Origin: Prevotella sp.
Lineage (GTDB): Bacteria > Bacteroidota > Bacteroidia > Bacteroidales > Bacteroidaceae
Assembly (NCBI GenBank): GCA_022511055.1
Contig: JAFLSH010000040.1
Location: 1 to 13,975, forward strand
Length of the DNA stretch: 13,975 nucleotides
Direction: 5' to 3'
The notes under the pieces are model-generated. The model had not been told where the DNA came from and made no database searches. It saw only the letters and a program-made list of their open reading frames with translations. A program made the position numbers and the translations under genes. Shown here one piece after another: positions 7,313 through 13,975 of the stretch. How positions within the stretch are numbered: the stretch's first letter is position 1; every line of letters begins with the position of its first letter.

Positions 7313-7960
7313 ATGACAACCAACGAACACCCCCGTTTCTCTGTAGTGCTGGCGGTCTCTGACAACAGTCAGGAACTGGAACAACACCTGCCTGCTTTTC
7401 TTGAGCAGGACTACGAGCCGGGCTATGAAGTCGTCGTTGTTGACGAATCATCGACTGATGACACTGACGACGTGCTGACTCGCTTCAAGAATCAGTTCGC
7501 TCATCTCTATACCACATTCTTGCCCAAGCCACGCCTTAACATCACACGGCAAAGGCTTGCATTAACCATTGGCGTAAAAGCCGCTAAATATGAGTGGATT
7601 ATCTTTGCAAATATCAACAATTATCCACCTTCGTCAGAATGGCTAAAAGAGCTGGCTGGGTTTGCCGAGGACACCAACACCATGATGATGCTCGGTTACG
7701 TTCAGCCCAAGAATGGTGAGATACGCCTACAACTGTTCAGTAACATAGAACAGGCGCAGACTATCATAAAAAAGGCGGAACGCAAACGCTCCAACGGACA
7801 TAAGGGGCATTGGCTGCGATATATGCGTGGCAAATACGACTTTTTGGCTGTACGGGCAAGCGAAGCGCATCTGGCACTGCGTTTCTACGAACAGGACATC
7901 CGTGGAATCCAACTCCTTTCCTTGCGCTTTAAAACCATGTTCCACAACATCTTCCATTAA
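7313..7960 (+). CDS. GT2-like glycosyltransferase domain protein lacking a canonical DxD
   Basis: The 215-residue product has the N-terminal half of a GT-A family 2 glycosyltransferase. It shows RFSVVLAVSDN, then HLPAFLEQDYEPGYEVVVVDESSTDDT (about residues 25-51), then RLALTIGVKAAKYEWIIFA. Family members at this last point normally continue with a metal-binding Asp-x-Asp (type TDADCxP). Here residues 99-105 read A-N-I-N-N-Y-P, with N100 and N102 in place of the two aspartates. The C-terminal part is short and basic, with no clear transmembrane segment. It may be an inactive or divergent transferase, or a partner protein. The ATG at 7313 is preferred over an in-frame GTG at 7289 inside lysA, because it avoids overlap and has AGGA just upstream. 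The next gene begins 12 bases after its stop. Confidence 0.75.
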   Translation: MTTNEHPRFSVVLAVSDNSQELEQHLPAFLEQDYEPGYEVVVVDESSTDDTDDVLTRFKNQFAHLYTTFLPKPRLNITRQRLALTIGVKAAKYEWIIFANINNYPPSSEWLKELAGFAEDTNTMMMLGYVQPKNGEIRLQLFSNIEQAQTIIKKAERKRSNGHKGHWLRYMRGKYDFLAVRASEAHLALRFYEQDIRGIQLLSLRFKTMFHNIFH

Positions 7961-7972
7961 ATCAAGAAGCCG

Positions 7973-8977
7973 ATGAACGTACTGCATCTATACCCCGACA
8001 ACGACAGCATGATACGTCAGCACGTAAGCATGCTGCAAGCTCGTGGTACAGAGGCTAACGGCAACCACAAAGACGTTCCAGCCATTGTTCACGTTCATGG
8101 ATGCTGGAACTATGCTATTGCAAAGCAAGCGGAAAAACTGCGCAGAAAAGGCGCCCGGCTGGTTTTCACTCCCCACGGAGGGTTAGAGCCATGGATTATC
8201 CGGCAGCACCAAGCAGAAAAAACAACAAAAAAACTGCTTTGGCAGCGGCTGTTGGTGAAGCATGCCTATGTACTGATAGCCCACGGCCCCATAGAAACAG
8301 AAGCGCTGAACAAGTTAGCATGGAACCCACGCATAGAAACTGTTCGCAATGCGGTGATTACCAAATCCATCACCCCTGAAGCCATGGAACAACAGACCTT
8401 TGCCATCTATCAGAAGGTAATGGATTCCCACCCGCTTCAGCTGATGTCAGACGACACTAAATTGCTGTTGCAGCTTGCCCTGAAAGCGGGAATTACCGGC
8501 GACAAAAGATGGGTTGAAGCCACGCTGCCCACCATCAATGAGACAGAATGGCGGCGCTTGCTGGTCTACGCCGACCTGGAAAATGTACGCACAACCCTCG
8601 ACAGCGGGCTGCGGATTCTGAACATCAGCCAGCCCTACATTGACACCTCTCATGTTCAGTGCTACCTGCCCACCAACTATCAGCGCCCCAAGCCTTTGGT
8701 TTCAGACTGCATCACCATGGCCGCTCAGACCAACAACAACTCGCTCACGTTGCGCCATTTGGTCGACATGGACAGAAACTTACGGCAACCAGAGATTGAT
8801 GACGACAACATAGCAGACGCGCTTAACGAGCGCAGCCTCACACGCCACTTCCAGCGACTGCTGCAACTGATGAAGGAGCAGACACTGTTAGACGAAGGCT
8901 TCATGCCGCTGCCCCCCGTCAATGACAAGCAAACAAAACACCTTCGCAACCTACTGACAAATCATCTGAGAATATGA
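7973..8977 (+). CDS. Protein with GT4-like N-terminal domain and unrecognised C-terminal half
   Basis: Residues 1 to about 133 resemble the acceptor-side domain of family 4 (GT-B) glycosyltransferases. The segments are MNVLHLYP, AIVHVHGCWNYAIAKQAEKL (38-57), then LVFTPHGGLEPW (63-74), a Lys-rich helix, a VLIAHGPIETEAL segment, and WNPRIETVRNAVI where GT4 enzymes have the inter-domain pNgv turn. The donor-binding second Rossmann domain with its E-x7-E motif should follow but is absent. Residues 134-334 instead are a mostly helical, polar region that I cannot assign. No signal peptide or membrane segment is seen. The stop overlaps the fbp start by 4 bases (ATGA), so translation is probably coupled to fbp. 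It may be a relic, or a protein that works with the adjacent GT2-like protein. Confidence 0.7.
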   Translation: MNVLHLYPDNDSMIRQHVSMLQARGTEANGNHKDVPAIVHVHGCWNYAIAKQAEKLRRKGARLVFTPHGGLEPWIIRQHQAEKTTKKLLWQRLLVKHAYVLIAHGPIETEALNKLAWNPRIETVRNAVITKSITPEAMEQQTFAIYQKVMDSHPLQLMSDDTKLLLQLALKAGITGDKRWVEATLPTINETEWRRLLVYADLENVRTTLDSGLRILNISQPYIDTSHVQCYLPTNYQRPKPLVSDCITMAAQTNNNSLTLRHLVDMDRNLRQPEIDDDNIADALNERSLTRHFQRLLQLMKEQTLLDEGFMPLPPVNDKQTKHLRNLLTNHLRI

Positions 8978-10926
8978 CAAACGACTTGCACTATTTACGA
9001 CTGCTTTCACAGTCATTCCCCACTATTGCCGAAGCAGCAAAGGAGATTATCAATCTCGAGGCAATCCTGAATCTCCCGAAAGGAACGGAACACTTCCTTG
9101 CTGACCTGCATGGCGAAAGCGAGGCTTTTCAGCATGTGCTGAAAAATGCTTCTGGCAACATCAAGCGAAAGGTCAACGAAAGGTTTGGCAGTAGCATTCG
9201 CGAAAACGAGAAAAAGGAACTTTGCACACTTATCTACTACCCTGAGCAAAAGTTGGAACTTGTGAAGGCTGTCGACCAGAACATAGACGACTGGTATCAC
9301 ATAACCATCCATCAGCTGGTAAATGTCTGCCGTGACGTTTCTTCGAAATACACCCGTTCCATGGTGCGGAAATCGCTGCCGGAAGAGTTCTCCTACATCA
9401 TCGAGGAGCTTCTGCACGAGCATACTGACGACCAGAACAAAGCTGCATACGTTACCGTAATTGTCGACACCATCATATCAACAGGTCGTGCCGATGATTT
9501 CATCTGCGCGCTTTGCAAGGTCATTCAGCGTCTGGCCATTGACCAGCTCCACATCCTTGGCGACATCTACGACCGTGGGGCTGGCGCACACACCATCATG
9601 GATGTCTTGCAGCACTACCATTCGTGGGATATTCAGTGGGGCAACCACGACATTCTCTGGATGGGGGCATGTGCCGGCAATGATGCCTGTATCTGCAACG
9701 TGCTGCGATTGTCGCTGAGATATGCCAATTTGGCTACGCTCGAGGATGGCTATGGCATCAACTTGGTGCCTCTTGCCACCTTTGCCCTTGAGACCTATGG
9801 CGATGACCCATGTTTGGAGTTTATTCCCAAACTCCTGAAGGGCAACAAGATGGATGACAAGACCCTTCAACTGACCGCAAAAATGCACAAGGCTATTTCC
9901 ATCATCCAGCTCAAGGAAGAGGCTCGCATCTTCCATCGTCAGCCAGAATGGCAGATGGAAAATCGCTGCCTGCTTGAAGCCATTGACCTGCAACGACGCA
10001 CCTGCTGCATTGACGGCAAGGACTACGACCTGAAAGACTGCAATTTCCCGACAGGACTTACGGAACTCTCGCCCGAAGAGGCCGACCTGATGAAGAAGCT
10101 ACACCATTCTTTCCGTGTCAGCGAAAAACTGCGCAAGCATATCCGCACCATTCTTTCGCACGGCAGCATGTTCAATGTCTGCAACAACAACCTGCTCTAC
10201 CACGCAAGTATTCCGCTGAACGACGACGGCACACTCAAAGATGTTGTGATTCTTGGCAAGCCCTATCAGGGGCGGAAGCTCATGAGCTATATCGGTATAT
10301 TAGTCCGTACTGCCTTTGAAAACGACACCGAGCCTGCACTGAAAGCCTTTGCCAGAGACTACTTCCTCTATCTCTGGTGTGGCAAGAACTCACCCCTGTT
10401 CGACAAGTCAAAGATGGCCACCTTCGAGCGCTATTTCCTGGCTGACCCTACCACCTACCATGAAGAGAAAGGTGCTTATTTCCGTCTGCGAGACAACGCC
10501 GAGGTATGCGACCGAATACTCGATGCCTTCGGCGTGACAGGCGAAAACCGCCACATTATCAACGGCCACGTGCCTGTACACGCTTCGAAAGGCGAAAACC
10601 CCATCAAGGCCGGCGGCCGGCTCATGGTCATCGACGGTGGATTCAGCGAAGCCTACCATTCCGAAACGGGTATAGCCGGCTACACGCTCATCCATCACTC
10701 CCGTGGCTTCCAGCTGGTGCAGCACGAGCCCTTCACCTCGACTCAGGATGCCATCCTACAAGGTACGGACATCAAGTCGACAACTCAGATTGTCGAGATG
10801 TCTTCTCACCGCATGTTAGTGGCCGACACCGACAAGGGAGCGGAGCTGCGAGAGCAGATAACAGACCTGCGACAGCTGCTGAAAGCCTATCGCCACGGTA
10901 TCATTAAAGAAAAGGAAGCCAAGTAA
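8974..10926 (+). CDS. fbp: Fructose-1,6-bisphosphatase, class III
   Basis: This enzyme hydrolyses fructose-1,6-bisphosphate to fructose-6-phosphate in gluconeogenesis. The 650-residue length and calcineurin-like metallophosphatase motifs mark the class III (Bacillus Fbp) family rather than class I or II. Visible metal-site motifs are D44-L-H46-G-E, G196-D-I-Y-D200-R-G, G223-N-H-D226 and GHVPVH at 531-536, followed by KAGGRLMVIDGGFSEAYH. The family enzyme is cytoplasmic and dependent on divalent metal. The start is coupled to the preceding gene by an ATGA overlap. The stop TAA is followed at once, in the same frame, by the ATG of the receptor gene. Confidence 0.95.
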   Translation: MTNDLHYLRLLSQSFPTIAEAAKEIINLEAILNLPKGTEHFLADLHGESEAFQHVLKNASGNIKRKVNERFGSSIRENEKKELCTLIYYPEQKLELVKAVDQNIDDWYHITIHQLVNVCRDVSSKYTRSMVRKSLPEEFSYIIEELLHEHTDDQNKAAYVTVIVDTIISTGRADDFICALCKVIQRLAIDQLHILGDIYDRGAGAHTIMDVLQHYHSWDIQWGNHDILWMGACAGNDACICNVLRLSLRYANLATLEDGYGINLVPLATFALETYGDDPCLEFIPKLLKGNKMDDKTLQLTAKMHKAISIIQLKEEARIFHRQPEWQMENRCLLEAIDLQRRTCCIDGKDYDLKDCNFPTGLTELSPEEADLMKKLHHSFRVSEKLRKHIRTILSHGSMFNVCNNNLLYHASIPLNDDGTLKDVVILGKPYQGRKLMSYIGILVRTAFENDTEPALKAFARDYFLYLWCGKNSPLFDKSKMATFERYFLADPTTYHEEKGAYFRLRDNAEVCDRILDAFGVTGENRHIINGHVPVHASKGENPIKAGGRLMVIDGGFSEAYHSETGIAGYTLIHHSRGFQLVQHEPFTSTQDAILQGTDIKSTTQIVEMSSHRMLVADTDKGAELREQITDLRQLLKAYRHGIIKEKEAK

Positions 10927-13014
10927 ATGACCATACCAGCCAGACATAACACACTGCTGTGGCTGCTTATCATTGCCACGACTGCTATAGCCCAAACCGA
11001 CACGCTGAAACTGACGGAACAACAGCTTGACGAAGTGGTCGTAAGCGCCCAGTCTGCCAATCGCCGCATCAGCGGGGTGCAGATTGGCGCAGAGCAACTG
11101 CACATGAACGAGCTGAACAGTGTGCCTGCTCTCATGGGCGAGCGCGACATCATGCGGTCTGTGCAGCTGTTGCCTGGTGTCAAGTCTGAGAGCGATGCCT
11201 CAAGCGGCTTTCAGGTCCGCGGCGGAACGGCCTCCCAGAACTTGCTGCTGTTCGACGATGTACCCGTCTACAACGTGTGCCACTTGGCTGGTCTGTTCTC
11301 TGCCTTCAACGACGATGCCCTGGGCGGGGCTACACTCTACAAGGGACTCATGCCCTCACAACTTGGAGGTGCCGTTTCGGCAGTACTCGACATGACGGGC
11401 CGCACTGGAAGCAAGAAGAAATGGCAGGGTGATGTCGGCTTGGGGTTGCTCTCAGCCAAGGCCGCCATTGAAGGCCCGATTGTAAAGGATAAGGTGTCGA
11501 TGCTCGTCACAGCACGGCGCTCCTACATGGATGCCTTCCTGAAAGCCCTGCCTGACTATCGCGATAATCAGTTGTTTTTCTATGACATGAACGCCAAAGC
11601 CGACTGGCAGATAAACAATAACCATCGACTGGAGCTGACACTCTTCACCTGCCGTGACAAGACGGCACTGAAGGACATGGTGAGCATTGAATGGCAGAAC
11701 CAGCTGGCGCGACTGGGCTGGACCTACACGCACAACGACAATCTGACGGCCAAGACCTCACTCTACCATAGCAACTATGCGACTGACAATGGCTTCAACC
11801 TTCACGGCCTTGACATCAGCTACTCTGGCCACATACGCCACACAGGGCTGAATCACAACACCCACTGGGTACCCGCTAAAGGGCTGGAGATTGACGCTGG
11901 TGTGCAGTCTGTGCTGTTGAACGTGAAGTCTGCTGAATGGCAGAACGTGACTAACCACGAGCGCGAACAGCGAAAGGCATGGCAAAACGATGCCTGGCTC
12001 TCTGCCGAGTGGTCGCCCAACTCGTTTCTCGCCGCGGAAGCAGGGGTGCGCCTCAGCACCCTGAGTCTGCTGGGTGGCCCTTACTACTATGAAGTGAACG
12101 ATGCCGGAAACATTGTCTGGCTTTACAACACCAATGCCGGAAAGATTGTCTATACTCACTTTGCACCCAATCCGCGCCTCGGTCTGCGACTGCAACTGAG
12201 TCCTACTCTGAGCGTGAAGGCCGGCTACACACGGACTAACCAGTTCATTCACGCATTGCGAAACCAGAGTACCTCAACTCCATTCGACCGCTACACCCTG
12301 AGCAGCAACCTACTCAAGCCACAGTTGGGTGACCAAGTGAGCCTTGGTGTTTTTGGTATGACTCCGAAACAAGACTACGACTGGTCTATAGAGGGCTATT
12401 ATCGGCACATCGACCATGTGCTTGACTACCGCGACGGGCTCAGTTTCAGCTCTGCCATTGAGATTGAGCGGCTGGTATTAGCCGGCCAGGGGCGCAGCTA
12501 TGGCGCGGAACTCTGTCTACGGAAAAACACAGGAAAGCTGACCGGCTGGGTGTCTTATACGCTCTCATGGACAGAGAACCAGATTGAAGGCATCAACGGC
12601 GGACAATGGTACACCGCCAGCAACGACCGCCGCCACGATGCCAACGTAGTGCTGATGTACCAGCTGTCGAAAAGTTGGGCGCTCAACTCTGTCTGGGTCT
12701 ACAACTCCGGGCAAGCCTTCACTGCGCCGAGCGGGAAATATCAGTTGATAGACAACTACATCTACTATTATGCCGAGCGCAACGGCTACAGGGCACCCGA
12801 CTATCACCGTCTGGATGTCAGCGCCACATGGACAAAGAAGATAGCGGGCGGGCGACTCACCCGCGAATGGAACTTTGGTGTCTACAATCTGTACAACCGA
12901 ATGAATCCCTACCTCATCTACTTTGAAGACGGACTAAACGGCCAGCGGACAAAGGCCACGATGTACAGCCTGTTTGGCATTGTACCTTCCGTGACACTAA
13001 AGATTAGTTACTAA
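10927..13014 (+). CDS. TonB-dependent outer-membrane receptor, short form
   Basis: The 695-residue outer-membrane transporter has a signal peptide (about 1-22, cleavage likely after AIA). It then has the LDEVVVSA segment (34-41) typical of Bacteroidetes receptors and a plug domain (about 50-160) with ERDIMRSVQLLPGVKS and GFQVRGGTASQNLLLFDDVPVYN. A beta-barrel rich in alternating aromatic strands runs to a terminal strand ending in Tyr. There is no N-terminal carboxypeptidase-regulatory-like domain, which many Bacteroidetes receptors carry; the mature protein starts almost directly at the TonB-interacting segment and plug. The ATG abuts the fbp stop with no spacer and no promoter is visible, so it is expected to be co-transcribed. 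The DUF4249-like lipoprotein 33 bases downstream is its likely surface partner. The substrate is unknown. Confidence 0.9.
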   Translation: MTIPARHNTLLWLLIIATTAIAQTDTLKLTEQQLDEVVVSAQSANRRISGVQIGAEQLHMNELNSVPALMGERDIMRSVQLLPGVKSESDASSGFQVRGGTASQNLLLFDDVPVYNVCHLAGLFSAFNDDALGGATLYKGLMPSQLGGAVSAVLDMTGRTGSKKKWQGDVGLGLLSAKAAIEGPIVKDKVSMLVTARRSYMDAFLKALPDYRDNQLFFYDMNAKADWQINNNHRLELTLFTCRDKTALKDMVSIEWQNQLARLGWTYTHNDNLTAKTSLYHSNYATDNGFNLHGLDISYSGHIRHTGLNHNTHWVPAKGLEIDAGVQSVLLNVKSAEWQNVTNHEREQRKAWQNDAWLSAEWSPNSFLAAEAGVRLSTLSLLGGPYYYEVNDAGNIVWLYNTNAGKIVYTHFAPNPRLGLRLQLSPTLSVKAGYTRTNQFIHALRNQSTSTPFDRYTLSSNLLKPQLGDQVSLGVFGMTPKQDYDWSIEGYYRHIDHVLDYRDGLSFSSAIEIERLVLAGQGRSYGAELCLRKNTGKLTGWVSYTLSWTENQIEGINGGQWYTASNDRRHDANVVLMYQLSKSWALNSVWVYNSGQAFTAPSGKYQLIDNYIYYYAERNGYRAPDYHRLDVSATWTKKIAGGRLTREWNFGVYNLYNRMNPYLIYFEDGLNGQRTKATMYSLFGIVPSVTLKISY

Positions 13015-13047
13015 CCAAAATTTTCGTTTTTTACCAGGTTTATAGGA

Positions 13048-13869
13048 ATGAGAACAAAGAAGTTACTGGCAACGGCAGTCTTGGCATCAGCACTCTGCGG
13101 ACTGTTCTCGTGCGAAAAGGAGATAGACATTGACTACCGCGAGGCATCCGGGCACTACGTGGCAGAGGCAAGTGTTACGCCGGAGGGAACAACGGTCAGG
13201 CTGACCACCACTCAGGCCATGGACACCAACACGCCAAACTATGTAGACGATGCGACCATTATCATCAGAAACAACACACTGGACATTGACCAGACCTTGA
13301 CATACACACAGAACGGCGTTTATACAGCCTACATGCGCGGCATGCCCGGCTGGTCGTTCACCATTGACATTTGCATCAACGGCCAGCACTATACCTCATC
13401 ATCGACCATGCCCAACGAAGCCGAGTTGTCATCCTTCCGCTTCGTATGGAAAGAAGTGTTGTCAGAACGCATGCTGTTTGCCGAGGCTGTCATTGACGAC
13501 CTGCCCAATGAAAACAACTACTATTTCCTGCACCTATACCGCAACAACATTGGTTATCGCTGGGCGGTCATGCGTGACGACCAGAATCCGGGGGGCGAAC
13601 TGAAACAACTTTTCAGCTGCGGCACAGAACGGCAGATAGCCAACAACGATGGCAACGCCCTGCGCGAAGGCGATGTCTTGAGGCTGGAAGTCAGAAACAT
13701 CGACCGCCTGTCGTACAACTACCTTTACTCCCTGCAAATGACATCAGCCTCCAACACCAATCCTATTGAGAACTTCACGGGCGGCATGCTGGGCTATTTC
13801 TCTGCCTACATGCAAACCACCCACGAAACTACGTTCAAGATTGAGGAAGTAGAAGAAGAAACCGAGTAA
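13048..13869 (+). CDS. DUF4249-like lipoprotein, partner of the TonB-dependent receptor
   Basis: The 273-residue protein has a lipoprotein signal peptide (MRTKKLLATAV..., lipobox L19-F-S-C22). The mature N-terminus C-E-K-E-I-D is acidic, which may favour surface export as with Bacteroidetes lipoprotein export signals, though the fit to published consensus is only partial. The body is beta-rich. Its segments ASVTPEGTTVRLTTTQ, FRFVWKEVLSERMLFAEAVIDDLPNENNYYFLHLYRN, YRWAVMRD and NFTGGMLGYFSAY match my memory of DUF4249 proteins, which are usually encoded next to TonB receptors in Bacteroidetes. The function of that family is not established to my knowledge. The C-terminus is a Glu-rich tail. It is the last gene of the string and is followed by terminator-like sequence. 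Confidence 0.82.
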   Translation: MRTKKLLATAVLASALCGLFSCEKEIDIDYREASGHYVAEASVTPEGTTVRLTTTQAMDTNTPNYVDDATIIIRNNTLDIDQTLTYTQNGVYTAYMRGMPGWSFTIDICINGQHYTSSSTMPNEAELSSFRFVWKEVLSERMLFAEAVIDDLPNENNYYFLHLYRNNIGYRWAVMRDDQNPGGELKQLFSCGTERQIANNDGNALREGDVLRLEVRNIDRLSYNYLYSLQMTSASNTNPIENFTGGMLGYFSAYMQTTHETTFKIEEVEEETE

Positions 13870-13884
13870 GAACTCCCACAAGAG

Positions 13885-13909
13885 TTTTGAAAAAATGGCT
13901 CAACTATAC
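13885..13909 (-). repeat. Dispersed intergenic repeat, copy B (inverted relative to 118-141)
   Basis: Read on the minus strand, this begins GTATAGTTGAGCC and continues ATTTTTTCAAAA. It equals 118-141 except for one additional C. It overlaps the left part of the palindrome at 13901-13917 and supplies the T6 tract for minus-strand termination. Confidence 0.7.
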
Positions 13910-13926
13910 TATAGTTGTTGGTTTTT
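13901..13926. terminator. Palindromic, probably bidirectional terminator between convergent genes
   Basis: CAACTATACTATAGTTG (13901-13917) is a perfect palindrome around one central base. As RNA it can form a 7-bp stem with a 3-base loop. On the + strand it is followed by TTGGTTTTTC. On the minus strand it is followed by AGCCATTTTTTC. It lies between the end of the lipoprotein gene (13869) and the stop of a convergent partial gene (13928). The stem is AT-rich and weak, so the call rests on symmetry, T-tracts and position. Confidence 0.5.
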
Positions 13927-13927
13927 C

Positions 13928-13975
13928 TCATTTTAGTTTTTCCTTCATTTTCTGCAATTCATAGTCGAAATTGTA
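13928..13975 (-). CDS. C-terminal end of a convergent gene, running off the right edge
   Basis: The minus strand from 13975 to 13928 reads without interruption as YNFDYELQKMKEKLK followed by TGA. The composition (charged, Lys/Glu-rich, coiled) is that of a typical protein C-terminus, and the stop sits just before the palindromic terminator in the expected convergent layout. Only 15 codons are present, so the product cannot be identified and the call itself could be chance. Confidence 0.45.
   Translation of the reverse strand, partial: YNFDYELQKMKEKLK

Overview
The window reads as a chromosomal stretch from a Bacteroidales bacterium, most likely Prevotellaceae (Prevotella/Segatella type). The evidence is a Bacteroidetes-style -7 box (TAnnTTTG) before the first gene, A-rich leaders in place of strong Shine-Dalgarno sequences at most starts, a class III fructose-1,6-bisphosphatase, a TonB-dependent receptor paired with a DUF4249-type lipoprotein, and a his-ftsE-lysC-lysA order typical of this group. 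The genus is inferred from protein style and gene order, not from a search.

Layout. Bases 1-376 are an AT-rich non-coding region with several repeats (a diverged direct repeat, a 9-base motif in three alternating copies, an AT-rich hairpin) and the only promoter-like box seen, at 325-332. Twelve genes then run on the + strand from 377 to 13869. Gaps range from a 10-base overlap to 53 bases, and I see no internal terminator or TAnnTTTG box in the gaps. In order they are purU, hisH, hisA, hisF, hisIE, ftsE, lysC, lysA, a GT2-like protein, a protein with a GT4-like N-terminal half, class III fbp, a TonB-dependent receptor and a DUF4249-like lipoprotein. (Counting hisIE as one bifunctional gene gives thirteen products.) The unit ends in a palindromic, T-rich, apparently bidirectional terminator at about 13885-13926. 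The last 15 codons of a convergent minus-strand gene run off the right edge.

How the genes fit together. HisA, HisH/HisF and HisIE carry out the middle steps of histidine synthesis (PR-ATP to IGP plus AICAR). PurU controls the 10-formyl-THF pool that AICAR re-entry into purine synthesis draws on. LysC and LysA are the first and last enzymes of the aspartate-to-lysine/DAP route, and FtsE acts in divisome and cell-wall control. Fbp is the gluconeogenic phosphatase. The receptor and lipoprotein form an outer-membrane pair whose substrate cannot be read from sequence.

The least ordinary parts are: (i) the two glycosyltransferase-like genes between lysA and fbp, one with Asn-Ile-Asn where a DxD metal site is expected and one with a GT4 N-domain joined to an unrecognised C-terminal half; (ii) a near-identical 24/25-base sequence present in opposite orientation at the two ends of the gene block; and (iii) the lean receptor/DUF4249 pair placed directly after fbp. 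No RNA genes, CRISPR arrays, insertion sequences or transposases are visible.
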